Positions 39,749 through 48,678 of a stretch of DNA of 64,000 nt are shown here, piece after piece; positions within the stretch are counted from its first letter, which is position 1; every line of letters starts with the position of its first letter. The translations under genes and the position numbers were made by a program. This stretch comes from Bog-756 sp963778165. GTDB taxonomy: Bacteria; Actinomycetota; Acidimicrobiia; Acidimicrobiales; RAAP-2. The notes under the pieces were generated by a model that saw only the letters and a program-made list of their open reading frames with translations, did no database searches and was not told where the DNA came from. The DNA is taken from assembly GCA_963778165.1 (NCBI GenBank), contig CAVZTE010000006.1, positions 1-64,000 on the forward strand. The letters are read 5' to 3'.

Positions 39749-40954
39749 TTGCCCGCTCCAACCTTCCAACCCCTGATGCCGGTGCCCGATGGGCCTTCCG
39801 AGAACGGAACAACGAGCAGCACCGCTTCCAGTCCGTCCCTGGTGATTGGCAACGCCGGGGTCTTGCTCGAAACTCTCGATCTTCCAGCTGTGGCGACGGA
39901 CAATGAGGGAAGAATCACCTACTGGAGCAAGAGAGCCAGCCTCCTCTTCGGTTGGAGTCCGGAAGAGTCAATGGGTCGCAGATGTGATGACCTGTTCGGC
40001 GACTCATGCCCCGAGGTCGCTTCGCTGGGGGGAACACCGCTACCCGAGGGAGCGACATGGTCGGGACCCCTTACGGTATACCGGAGGGACGGCACCACGG
40101 TGAACGCTAGATCGACCAGCAACGCTGTCCGCGATCCCGCTGGTGAAGTCGTCGGTCGGATGGTGCTCTTTTCTGAAATACTCCCGGATGCGTCACAGGC
40201 CATAGGCCCCGAGCAGGTCACTTCGCTGTCCGCGGAACCCCCCTTGCCACAACCACATTTGCTAGAGCGACCCCTTACAGTGATCATGGCCACCGACAGC
40301 CTCCTGGTGGGAGATGGGCTTGCCTCCTTGTTGGCCGATCGTGCCGATGTTGACGTTGTCGGCCGGGCACGTGGCTACCGCGAAATGACCGACCTGTGCC
40401 GCACCACCAGGCCACGTGCCGTCATCATCAGCATCCGTTATCCGGATGATGACTCGATGATGACCGTGGCCGCAGCCCGCATGCTTCGTCAGGAATGGCC
40501 GGAGATGGGAATCGTCCTCATCTCTGATTGTGGCAGTGGCTTCGCCGTCGAACTCCTGCGTCACGGAGCATCCCGCCTGGCATATCTCTTGGACGATCAA
40601 CTCCCGAGCATCGATTCGGTGGTCATAGCCTTGCATGAGGTGGCCGTTGGGCAGTCAGTGATCGATCCGAGCATTGTGGATTTTCTGGTGAAGCACCATC
40701 GTGTCTCTATCGACGACCTCTCTCTTCGAGAGTCGACGGTTCTAGAGTTGATGGCTGAGGGCCTGTCCAATCGGGCCATCGCCCACGAGATGAACATCTC
40801 GATCAAGTCGATTGAGAAGTGCATCACGGTGATCTTCAGGAACCTGGATCTCAATGACCGAAGCAATGTTGATCGAAGGGTAACGGCTGCGTTGAGCTTC
40901 CAGCGTTCAAAGGGAGCCAACCTGTATTCGGCCGGAGCAGATCGTCCGTCTTGA
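39749..40954 (+). CDS. PAS-receiver-LuxR transcription factor with a Ser at the phospho-Asp position
   Basis: 401 residues. PAS domain about 35-145 (LDLPAVATDNEGRITYWSKR, LFGWSPEESMGRRCDDLFGD), NarL-like receiver about 175-295 (LTVIMATDSLLVGDGLASLL), and LuxR HTH about 325-385 (LSLRESTVLELMAEGLSNRA, IAHEMNISIKSIEKCITVIF). In the receiver the usual phospho-Asp strand reads AVIISIRYPDDDS, with Ser where Asp is expected, so normal phosphorylation is unlikely. TTG 39749 is used because CGGAG lies 5 bases upstream; ATG 39776 has no such site. It may read PAS signals directly. Confidence 0.85.
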   Translation: MPAPTFQPLMPVPDGPSENGTTSSTASSPSLVIGNAGVLLETLDLPAVATDNEGRITYWSKRASLLFGWSPEESMGRRCDDLFGDSCPEVASLGGTPLPEGATWSGPLTVYRRDGTTVNARSTSNAVRDPAGEVVGRMVLFSEILPDASQAIGPEQVTSLSAEPPLPQPHLLERPLTVIMATDSLLVGDGLASLLADRADVDVVGRARGYREMTDLCRTTRPRAVIISIRYPDDDSMMTVAAARMLRQEWPEMGIVLISDCGSGFAVELLRHGASRLAYLLDDQLPSIDSVVIALHEVAVGQSVIDPSIVDFLVKHHRVSIDDLSLRESTVLELMAEGLSNRAIAHEMNISIKSIEKCITVIFRNLDLNDRSNVDRRVTAALSFQRSKGANLYSAGADRPS

Positions 40955-41040
40955 GGGATTGAGCGGCCCTAGTTGCGATGGGACCGTGTCCAGGTGATCG
41001 ACGCCAACGATGTTGTCGTCTGCCCCACTCGGATTCGTCG

Positions 41041-41868
41041 CTAAGCCGTCACGTCAGCCAGTACCTCGATAGCCTTCCGACATTCTGCGACCAGGCGAGA
41101 TGCTTGTGATGCGATCGATGAGCCGTCCGATGATGCTTTCGGAGACTCCTCAATTTCGCGAGTTAACTCAGCTAGCGCCAGCAGCCCGAGAGTTGCGCTG
41201 GCTGACTTTAAGGCATGAGCCTGAAACACGAGCCCATCGAAGTCAGCCGACCTGCCAGCAGTGAGGATGGCGTCGGAACGCGCCGTGGCGTCTTGGATGA
41301 AGGATTCAATAAGGTCGGTGCGTAGTTCTGCGTCGCCCCCCAGGTCGGCGAGGAGAACGTCGAGAACTTCGGAGTCGAAGACGTCAGCTCTGGAGTCCGT
41401 GCTAGTCAGATCGTCGCTGGCGTGATCACCAGCAAGCGCCGCAAGGTTTCCTTGAGCGCTGAGCCGACCGGCTAGGAGAGTGGCCAGGTCATCGATACGC
41501 AGCGGCTTAGCCAGGTGCTGATCCATTCCGGCTCGGAAGCATTCCTCGCGGCATTGGGACGTCGTATCGGCGGACATGGCGATAATGGTCGGTTGTTCAC
41601 TGGGATCGAGGTCGGCTCGGATGTGCCGAGCTGCTTCCATTCCGTCCATGCGGGGCATTCGGACGTCCATGAGAACAACGTCATAGAACGCATCCTGAAA
41701 GGCAGAGACGGCTTCGATTCCGTCGCTAGCCACGTCGGCGTGATATCCCAGGCGGTCCAGCATCAACAGGACAATGTCCTGACTGGTTGCATCATCCTCA
41801 GCGACGAGCACCCGACAACTGCAGGCACCATCCACGTCTGGGAGCGGCCTAGCGGTCACCACGCTCAT
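41041..41868 (-). CDS. Receiver-HPt phosphorelay protein
   Basis: 275 residues: receiver about 18-135 (RVLVAEDDATSQDIVLLMLD, Asp in DVVLMDVRMPRMDGMEA, HLAKPL) and a C-terminal HPt domain (about 165-270) with His in FQAHALKSASATLGLLALAE. Such proteins take phosphate from a hybrid kinase and pass it on. ATG 41868 overlaps the glycosyltransferase stop (ATGA). It is last in the five-gene operon, so phosphorelay and polysaccharide synthesis are transcribed together. Confidence 0.9.
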   Translation of the reverse strand: MSVVTARPLPDVDGACSCRVLVAEDDATSQDIVLLMLDRLGYHADVASDGIEAVSAFQDAFYDVVLMDVRMPRMDGMEAARHIRADLDPSEQPTIIAMSADTTSQCREECFRAGMDQHLAKPLRIDDLATLLAGRLSAQGNLAALAGDHASDDLTSTDSRADVFDSEVLDVLLADLGGDAELRTDLIESFIQDATARSDAILTAGRSADFDGLVFQAHALKSASATLGLLALAELTREIEESPKASSDGSSIASQASRLVAECRKAIEVLADVTA

Positions 41869-43412
41869 GATCCCTGATTCGATTCAGCCGGCACGGATCC
41901 GGACATGGCGGCGATCCGGATGGGAGGGACCATCACCGCTATGGGTGGACCTGCGATCCCAGCAGCGCCCTCCTCCTCAGAGCCCACGGGCTGGGAGCCT
42001 TCGTCATCGGCCGACTCGAAGCCCTTCCTTGTCATCTTCCCCCACGATTTCTTGCCACGCAGGTAACTGAACACGCCGCGAAGCCTCCACCACACCGTGA
42101 GCTGCCGGAAGCCCAAGTTCTCGAGAACAGCCCACACCACGAGCAACGCCCGATCGCGAGCACGGCCGTAACGGCGAAAGGACAGCTCCTCGAGCATCAG
42201 GGCCAGCATGGATAGCAGGATCCCGATTCCGCAAGCTAGCGAGAAGAACAGGATGGCGAACTTGGCCGAAACCTCTCCGAAGATGAGACCCACCACGACC
42301 AGCGAGAGGCCGACAGCTTCAATAATCGGGGCCAGCCACTCGAACAGCACGAAAGCTGGGACCACCACGAGGCCCAACACGCCATACCTGGGGTTCAGGA
42401 GCAAGCTTTTGTGACGCCACAGGGTATCGGTGAATCCGCGTTGCCAGCGCTCTCGCTGTCGACCAAGTTCCCTGAACGACACGGGGGTCTCGGTCCACGC
42501 AACTGGATCAGGGACGAACTCGACACGAGCGGGCTGGTTCGTGTCGTAACCGTGGCGTCGGAGGCGGACCACCAGCTCCATGTCCTCGCCGACGGACTTG
42601 GCGTAGCCGTGGGTTTCGAGCAGGCTTTCCCGGCGAAAGAGGCCAAAGGCGCCGGAGATGAGCAGATTCCCTCCCAGCCTGTTCCAACCAGGGCGCCCGA
42701 AGAGGAAGGCGCGCAGGTACTCCACGGCCTGGATGCCTGCCAGAGCGCGATGCGGGCCACGCTCGGAGACAAGTCGCCCTCTCGACACTGTGCAGCCGTT
42801 GACCACTCGGATGGTGGCCCCCGCCGCTACCACGTCGTGGGATCGGATGAACGGACGGACGAGGCGGCGGAGTCCGTCCGGATCGAGAATCGTGTCTGCA
42901 TCGAGTGCGCACACGAGCTCGCTGCTGGACACGTTCAGGGCAGTGTTCAGTGAGTCGGCCTTGCCGCCCTGGCCCTTCGAGACGACAATGAGGTTGGGGA
43001 ACTGTTGGGAGCGGAAGATGGCGCGGATCGGCTTGGTGGGGATCCGCCGGTCGTAGACAGGCTGGATTGGCAGCAGATGGAACGTCTCCATGAGGATGGA
43101 CAGGGTCTCATCTGTCGAACCGTCGTCGACTACCACGATCTCCAACTGAGGGTATGCCAAGGTGAGCAGGGCCATAACGCTCTCTTTTACGCTCGACTCC
43201 TCGTTGAAGGCAGGAACCAGCATGGAGATGCTCGGGGCAATTTCCGAGGACAGGACCTCCCGGTACTTCTCGGCCCGCACCTCTCGCAGGTACTGGCGCA
43301 TGTCCAGCGCAGCCGAGACATACAAGACCAGGTAGAAGAGGCCGAGTGCGGCGAAGTAGCAAAGCACGCCCCAGTTCAGCGGAACGATAAAGGTGGTGTA
43401 GAAGTGTCTCAT
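41865..43412 (-). CDS. Membrane family 2 glycosyltransferase (processive, BcsA/PgaC-like)
   Basis: 515 residues. One N-terminal helix (about 13-36), the GT-A domain with ISMLVPAFNEESSVKESVMA, IVVVDDGSTDETL, SKGQGGKADSLNTALN, the DxD motif in ALDADTILDPDGL, SGAFGLFRRESLLETHGYA, the GEDMELVVRL acceptor Asp and QRERWQRGFTDTLW (QxxRW). About four C-terminal helices follow, then a Pro/Ala/Gly cytoplasmic tail. These are the marks of enzymes that polymerise and export beta-linked chains such as poly-GlcNAc, cellulose or hyaluronan. No PilZ domain is visible. Both ends overlap neighbours by 4 bases. Control is probably by the receiver and GGDEF-like partners in the operon. Confidence 0.92.
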   Translation of the reverse strand: MRHFYTTFIVPLNWGVLCYFAALGLFYLVLYVSAALDMRQYLREVRAEKYREVLSSEIAPSISMLVPAFNEESSVKESVMALLTLAYPQLEIVVVDDGSTDETLSILMETFHLLPIQPVYDRRIPTKPIRAIFRSQQFPNLIVVSKGQGGKADSLNTALNVSSSELVCALDADTILDPDGLRRLVRPFIRSHDVVAAGATIRVVNGCTVSRGRLVSERGPHRALAGIQAVEYLRAFLFGRPGWNRLGGNLLISGAFGLFRRESLLETHGYAKSVGEDMELVVRLRRHGYDTNQPARVEFVPDPVAWTETPVSFRELGRQRERWQRGFTDTLWRHKSLLLNPRYGVLGLVVVPAFVLFEWLAPIIEAVGLSLVVVGLIFGEVSAKFAILFFSLACGIGILLSMLALMLEELSFRRYGRARDRALLVVWAVLENLGFRQLTVWWRLRGVFSYLRGKKSWGKMTRKGFESADDEGSQPVGSEEEGAAGIAGPPIAVMVPPIRIAAMSGSVPAESNQGS

Positions 43413-44461
43413 GCTGCCTCCGAACGGTGGGATATCGATCGCAAATGGAGAGCCTGAATCGCCATCTCTGGCTTATCGCCCTCGCCTCGTGTGTTCGCCC
43501 AGAGCAGAACGGTGCCTGGTGCTCCGAGCCCTAGCAAGGTGATGCTGGCTTGCTTCCGCAGGGTCCACGACTGATTGCTCAACAGCGGCTCGATAGCTGA
43601 GGCACCTGGCCAGTACGACAGTTTGGCGATACCCGCAGCGGCGGCCACGACGACCTCCTCGGCGTCGTCCTGCAGTAGGCCAACCAGAGCGGGGCCGGCG
43701 TCCCTGTCGCCTGTACTCGCCAGTACCTCGGCGGCCAGCGCTCTGGTCCTGGATTCCGATGCTCTGGTACAGACCATGGCGCTCGGAAAGAATCGATCAT
43801 GACCCATGGCCGCGGCCACTTCCAGAATCTGGTTGGTCACGTCCACATCGGCGATGTCCAGGGCGCGGAGCAGGGGTTCGGTCGCTCGCAGACCGAGACG
43901 GACCAGGGCATCGCGGGCCGCAAACCGGCACAGACCATCGGGATCGGCGAGCTGTCCCACCAGAAGGTCGATGGCCTGAGGGTTGGGGGTGACGACGGTC
44001 CAGGCGGAGGCCTGGGCCCGCACCTCTGGCGCGCGGTCCACAAGCAACCGGCACAGGGCATCGGATTCGACGCCGAATGCGGTAAGGACCCTGGCGGCGT
44101 AGAGCCGGGCCCCCCACCTCTTTGAGTTGACATTCCTTCGGGCCTTTTGGACCACTCCGATGGTCTCGCCCAAGGAAACCAAGATCGACCGCGACGTTCC
44201 CGTGACAGAGGGCGCCAGATCGAGCAGGACGCCGATGATGTAGCGCTTGGAGAACCACCCCAGATGAGACAACTCGTCGTCCGCAGTCGATTCCGCACCG
44301 GACAGGGATGTAATGATGGATAACCGTGCCTTTGACAGTGACGGTTCGATCCTGATGCGGTGGGCGCGAATGAGGCTGCTGGTCCACACTGTCGCCAAGA
44401 CCACGAGAATGGCCGAGGTGATGGCGATCAACATGGCGATCAGCAGATCGAGAGCACTCAT
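43409..44461 (-). CDS. Membrane-anchored HEAT-repeat protein
   Basis: 350 residues: an N-terminal membrane helix (LDLLIAMLIAITSAILVVLA, about 4-28) followed by HEAT/Armadillo-like helical repeats (GARLYAARVLTAFGVESDAL, LVGQLADPDGLCRFAARDAL, ALVGLLQDDAEEVVVAAAAG, LLSNQSWTLRKQASITLLGL). Such repeats are protein scaffolds. It overlaps the GT2 gene and the receiver gene by 4 bases each, which suggests the product assembles with both: perhaps a coupling subunit of the synthase. No enzyme motif. Confidence 0.82.
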   Translation of the reverse strand: MSALDLLIAMLIAITSAILVVLATVWTSSLIRAHRIRIEPSLSKARLSIITSLSGAESTADDELSHLGWFSKRYIIGVLLDLAPSVTGTSRSILVSLGETIGVVQKARRNVNSKRWGARLYAARVLTAFGVESDALCRLLVDRAPEVRAQASAWTVVTPNPQAIDLLVGQLADPDGLCRFAARDALVRLGLRATEPLLRALDIADVDVTNQILEVAAAMGHDRFFPSAMVCTRASESRTRALAAEVLASTGDRDAGPALVGLLQDDAEEVVVAAAAGIAKLSYWPGASAIEPLLSNQSWTLRKQASITLLGLGAPGTVLLWANTRGEGDKPEMAIQALHLRSISHRSEAA

Positions 44462-44880
44462 GACTGCACCCGTACCCGTATCTGGTCGAGCCTTCCCAGC
44501 AGCACTGGGAGGCTGAACGGTTTGGCAATGTGTTCGGTGGCACCAAGGCCCAGCGCACGGAGCATCTCAGCCTCATTCGATCGGGCGGTCAGCATGATCA
44601 CCCTGGTGTCGCTCAGCACGCCCTGGTCGCTGAGGGTTTGGAGCACTCCGAACCCATCAAGGCTCGGGAGACCTACATCGAGCAGTACGACTTGCGCCTT
44701 GACCTCTCCACTCCCAAGCGCCCGCGCTGCTTCGGCCCCGTCGCTGAACCGGACGAAGTCATACTCACGAAGGCTCAGGGCATACTCGATGACGTCGGCG
44801 ACCGAGTCGTCATCTTCAACGACGACGACATCGACGTAATTGCTGGGGTGTTCGGCGGGTCGCTCACCGGCCAATACCAC
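44458..44880 (-). CDS. Single-domain response regulator
   Basis: About 140 residues: VDVVVVEDDDSVADVIEYAL, Asp in VVLLDVGLPSLDGFGVL, VIMLTARSNEAE and HIAKPFSLPVLLGRL, a complete receiver with no output domain. GTG 44880 is used; it overlaps the upstream gene end by 17 bases, and a TTG at 44874 is the alternative. Its stop overlaps the HEAT gene start (ATGA). It could be the switch that binds the HEAT scaffold or the synthase. Confidence 0.87.
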   Translation of the reverse strand: MVLAGERPAEHPSNYVDVVVVEDDDSVADVIEYALSLREYDFVRFSDGAEAARALGSGEVKAQVVLLDVGLPSLDGFGVLQTLSDQGVLSDTRVIMLTARSNEAEMLRALGLGATEHIAKPFSLPVLLGRLDQIRVRVQS

Positions 44881-46483
44881 TGAGTTCTGGCCGGCACGCG
44901 GCACGGCGAAGTGCCGTCTCGCTGACGCGCTCCAAGGACGACAGGCTCGATCCGTCAGCCGGCGATGAGGCGATGCCGGCGCTGAAGGTGTACTTGGCCT
45001 TGGCCCCGGACGTGGTCGAGAACGATTCGGCCAAGAACGCCCGGGACACTTCGCGGACCCGTTCGGATGCGATCTCCCGGGTGGCCCCGTAAATACCGAG
45101 GACGAACCCGTCGGGAGTCCACCGCCCGACGAGGTCATCGCCTCGGAAGTGGTCGATGAGCCGCGCTCCGAGCCCCCGCAACACCACATCAGCCATGGCG
45201 TTGCCTTCTGTTTGGCGCATTTGGTCCATTTCGTCGATGACGATGAGGACGAAGGCCAAGGATGTGGCATTTCGATGGGAGCGACGGAGGAGCCGGTCCA
45301 TCGACCGCTCAGCCTCCTGGCGGTTCTCCGCTCCGGTCAATGGATCGATATGGTTTCGTGTCCTCACGGCCTGGCCGTGCTCCAGCTGCATACGGAGCCG
45401 GGCTCCGGCATCGTGACGTGACAGCCGCGTGTCGAGGTAGTCGTCAGCCCCGGCGAGAAGGGCGCGATGCCGCCGATCCGTTCCTTGCTCGCCAACAAGG
45501 ACTAACGGGAGCTGTCGCCATCCAGGGTGGGCCCGAATGACCCGACAGAGCTCCAGACTGGTTGCCTCGCCGCTCTCGGCATCAATGATGACCAGGTCGG
45601 CACCCCGCTCTTCGAGTGCCTGCCAGAACTGTGTTGCGTTGTCATGGTTCTCCACCCGCCAGTTCGCTGCATTCAATGAGCTGTTGATCATGTCGAGTAG
45701 TTCGATGTCACCATTGAGGGTGAGAACAATGGAGTGAGGCGAGTCCCAGTTCCCCAGCGACTCCGTTAGATCGAGCACGATCTGGCGGGCGCTCTGCGAG
45801 CGGGGGATGACGCCTGTAGCCCCGGCTCTGGCCAGCTCAAGCCGCTCAGCCAAGGTGTCGCCGTCGGTAAGCACCTTGACGGATGCCCCGTCTGCCAGTG
45901 CGGAGATCAGATGCAGCATCTCCGACCGGCTCCACGATCTCGTGGGGTCATCGTCAACGAATACCGGGGTGGTCGAATCCGCATCTCTCGGACGAGGAGA
46001 ATTCCCATCCATAATCGGAATAACGGTGATTCCGAAGGCCGACGCTTCGGCCGTGAGCCGGGAGATGAGGTCCAGATCCAGAGAGAGAATCAGCGCCGTA
46101 CTGCCCGCTTCCGGGGCCGGTAGGTCTGGCCCCGCAGTCGGTACGGTATTCGACGCACTTCCGACTTCCTCCACCGAATAGCGCAGTGCTACTACGGCTT
46201 CGGCCAGCCGGAGACCGTCAATGGACGGCTCACGGAGCAGGAACTCGGCCTCGAGAGCGGCTCGGCTGCCGGCATCGAATCCGAACGTGCCGAGGGAACC
46301 TGCCAGCTGGTGAGCGGCGATGGCGCACGCCGCAGTGACCTCATCGTCGACGATGCCACGGAGCACATCCGCGGTTGCGGCCTCCAGGGACGAGATGCGG
46401 TCCAGGTTTGATTGGCGATGGCGTTGCCACAGTGCGGCGAGGGCCGAGCCCAATGAGGCATCATCTAAAACGTCGATCGTCAT
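44864..46483 (-). CDS. HPt-receiver-receiver-GGDEF-like regulator with degenerate active site
   Basis: 539 residues from ATG 46483. An HPt domain (1-105; His58 in AIAAHQLAGSLGTFGF) comes first, then a divergent receiver (about 130-245, TALILSLDLDLISRLTAEAS) without a clear phospho-Asp, a second receiver (about 250-375, Asp in DLVIIDAESGE), and a GGDEF fold (about 385-530; DPLTGAENRQEAERSMDRLL, FVLIVIDEMDQMRQTEGN). The signature loop reads VGRWTPDGFVLGIYG instead of RxGGDEF, so diguanylate cyclase activity is very unlikely. First gene of the operon; its role is probably phosphotransfer plus nucleotide or protein binding. Confidence 0.87.
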   Translation of the reverse strand: MTIDVLDDASLGSALAALWQRHRQSNLDRISSLEAATADVLRGIVDDEVTAACAIAAHQLAGSLGTFGFDAGSRAALEAEFLLREPSIDGLRLAEAVVALRYSVEEVGSASNTVPTAGPDLPAPEAGSTALILSLDLDLISRLTAEASAFGITVIPIMDGNSPRPRDADSTTPVFVDDDPTRSWSRSEMLHLISALADGASVKVLTDGDTLAERLELARAGATGVIPRSQSARQIVLDLTESLGNWDSPHSIVLTLNGDIELLDMINSSLNAANWRVENHDNATQFWQALEERGADLVIIDAESGEATSLELCRVIRAHPGWRQLPLVLVGEQGTDRRHRALLAGADDYLDTRLSRHDAGARLRMQLEHGQAVRTRNHIDPLTGAENRQEAERSMDRLLRRSHRNATSLAFVLIVIDEMDQMRQTEGNAMADVVLRGLGARLIDHFRGDDLVGRWTPDGFVLGIYGATREIASERVREVSRAFLAESFSTTSGAKAKYTFSAGIASSPADGSSLSSLERVSETALRRAACRPELSGIGR

Positions 46484-47352
46484 GTCTTGGCCTCCGCTTG
46501 GCCGCACTCGGCACGGGACTGTACGGTGCTGGCGGTCGTCGGCGTACCTGACGACCTGCGGATCACATGCTCGGCGCCGATAGAACGCCTGCTGCGTATA
46601 GAGTGGTTCACTGTACTCCTCTCGTCGGTGCATTCGGGCCTTGGTTGGCGCCTAGGAGTCACCCCTGCCACGGTTGACTGGTCGTAACTCCGTTGAATCA
46701 GTATCGGGCGCTTGCGGCACCCGCAAGAGTGGGGTGAGCCCTAATGGTGCGTGGGTATACCCTCCTTGTCACAACCGCGCGGTAGACAATGGCGCCTTCG
46801 CGGAGACCCAGAGAAGGCGGAAAGTGCGGGAGGCGGTGAGATGGTCGGCTGAGCGTATGCAAGTCCATCCGGGCAGGTCGACCTAACACCGAAGCCTGAT
46901 GACAGACACGCCCTGTCTGCGATCTGCAACGGAACTGCCCTATTGAGTCACTGATGACCTGGAGACGACTTCTTTCAGGGTCTCTACTTCGACAGCCCGA
47001 TGAGCTGGGAATGCACTGAGCACCAGATGAAGGTCCAGAACACCTCGACCGTTCTAGCCGCGAACGTGAACGCCCAGGGGAGTGATGGTCCAGTAATGGT
47101 GCCACCCATTGACGAGCGATTGATCAGCCGCCGAAGGGACGGAGGCACCTGCCCGTCGATTTGTCTCAAGGGTGTACTCACCATTTATTAGGCTGGACCC
47201 CCCTATCGACCGGTGACAGTTTCCGTGAAGAATCGATTGGGAGGGTAGAGCAAACCTGCTCGAGGTCCCAGCCCGCAAGAGAGACCGATTCGTGAGCAGT
47301 CTGCGCGCCATTTGGAGGACGTCCGCGTTCCGCCAGTGCTCACGGCCGGCAG
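46484..47352. other. Divergent intergenic region of about 870 bases
   Basis: It lies between the start of the five-gene operon and the secreted GH16-like gene and must hold both promoters. Only short frames without likeness were seen. No clear box, repeat or RNA structure was identified. Confidence 0.5.
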
Positions 47353-48366
47353 ATGGTCGTCGAGTTGAAACTCTCCTTTCGCAGTCCAGCGGGCTTCCAC
47401 GACCTGGTCCACCGCCGGGTGACGCCTCGGGTCTGGACGGCCGGAGCGACCGTTGCCGCCGCCACGCTGATGGTGGTTGCCACATCGACGGGCCAAGTTG
47501 GGGCGGTCGGAACGCCTACGATCCCGGCTGCGGCGATCCCGGGGTCATATCCAGTCGTCGGCCGGTCCGTGTTCGCCAGCCTGACGCCCGTAGAGTTCGA
47601 TCGGACACTGCCAGTTGGCATCCCCGGTAACGCATCGGTCCAAGCCGCCAGCGGTGCCTCTGCCGAAGGTACGGCAGCGAACCGAAACGGAGCGCGGTCC
47701 ATGACCGCGCCGGCTGCAGACCTGAAGTTTGACGGCTACACGTGGGCGGTGAAGAGCTCGACGACACCGGTCGGTCCGGGCCCCAATCTATTTGACCCCA
47801 GCGGGCCGTACGTCGATTCGTCCGGGTACATGCACCTGCGGATCCTGAAGACGGCATCGGGGTGGGAGTCTTCCGAGGTTGTCCTCAAGCCGTCGCTGGG
47901 GTACGGCACCTACCACTGGACAGTCCTTGGTCCCGTGGCGATCCTCAACCCGAGCGTCGTGCTGGCGCTCTTCACCTATGACAGTACAAACTCGACCCCG
48001 TCGAATAGAGAGATCGACTTTGAGGCGTCCAGGTTTTCGGGCCTCTACAACCAGACGACGAACGCGGAGTATGTGGTTCAGCCCTACACCACGGCAGGCA
48101 ACCTAAAGCGAATCCTCATCCCGAAAGGCGGCGTCACGGAGATCACCCTCCGGTGGACGCCGGGTCGCGTGGCCTACTCCGGCGAGGCGGGGCAGAGCGG
48201 GCACCTGGCGCCGCTCCAGTCATGGACGAATAGCTCTTCTTCTGTCCCGAATCACGATTCGGAGCAGGTACACATGAGCCTGTGGCTATTCCGCGGGGCG
48301 GCACCAACGAAAGGCCAACCGGTGTCGGTGAGGGTGTCCAGCTTCACCTTTACTCCCGCTAAGTGA
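47353..48366 (+). CDS. Secreted GH16-like glycoside hydrolase
   Basis: 337 residues. A basic start and hydrophobic stretch (about 22-52, VWTAGATVAAATLMVVATST) form a signal peptide or anchor. A jelly-roll domain follows (about 125-335): FDGYTWAVKSS, GYMHLRILKTASGWESSEVV, YGTYHWTVLGPV, and NREIDFEASRF near residue 219, which carries the ExDxE catalytic signature of GH16 (EIDFE). The end, QVHMSLWLFRGAAPTKGQPV, is the closing strand of such enzymes. Likely substrates are beta-glucans or related chains. The start ATG 47353 has no strong ribosome site; a later start is possible. It faces away from the glycosyltransferase operon and may trim that polymer. Confidence 0.8.
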   Translation: MVVELKLSFRSPAGFHDLVHRRVTPRVWTAGATVAAATLMVVATSTGQVGAVGTPTIPAAAIPGSYPVVGRSVFASLTPVEFDRTLPVGIPGNASVQAASGASAEGTAANRNGARSMTAPAADLKFDGYTWAVKSSTTPVGPGPNLFDPSGPYVDSSGYMHLRILKTASGWESSEVVLKPSLGYGTYHWTVLGPVAILNPSVVLALFTYDSTNSTPSNREIDFEASRFSGLYNQTTNAEYVVQPYTTAGNLKRILIPKGGVTEITLRWTPGRVAYSGEAGQSGHLAPLQSWTNSSSSVPNHDSEQVHMSLWLFRGAAPTKGQPVSVRVSSFTFTPAK

Positions 48367-48678
48367 ACGAAGCTGCGCGCATCGTACGGCTCGACATCAA
48401 GCGGGACCTGTGCGGGTCCGACCGGACCGTTCATCACAACGTCTCCACGGTTCCCCTCCTCTTCGGTGGTCCGGAAGTGGATGGGCCCGGCGGCGAGTTG
48501 GCATTTGCGGGCCGCTGAGGTGCCTAGTGGCTTGCGTTTCATGCCAGGACCCCCAGGGCCGCCGGGTACCCGTACAGCCGGGTAGGTTCATTCGACCGAT
48601 CAACCTCTCGGGACCAGTTCCCGTTGTCGGTCCAACCGGATGGAAGGCTGTCAAGGGCTGACGCCGGGTCCGCAGCGA
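48367..48678. other. Convergent gap, nothing recognised
   Basis: About 310 GC-rich bases between the GH16-like gene and the DUF2079-type gene. Several short GC-rich self-complementary stretches occur, but no clear terminator or gene. Confidence 0.4.
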
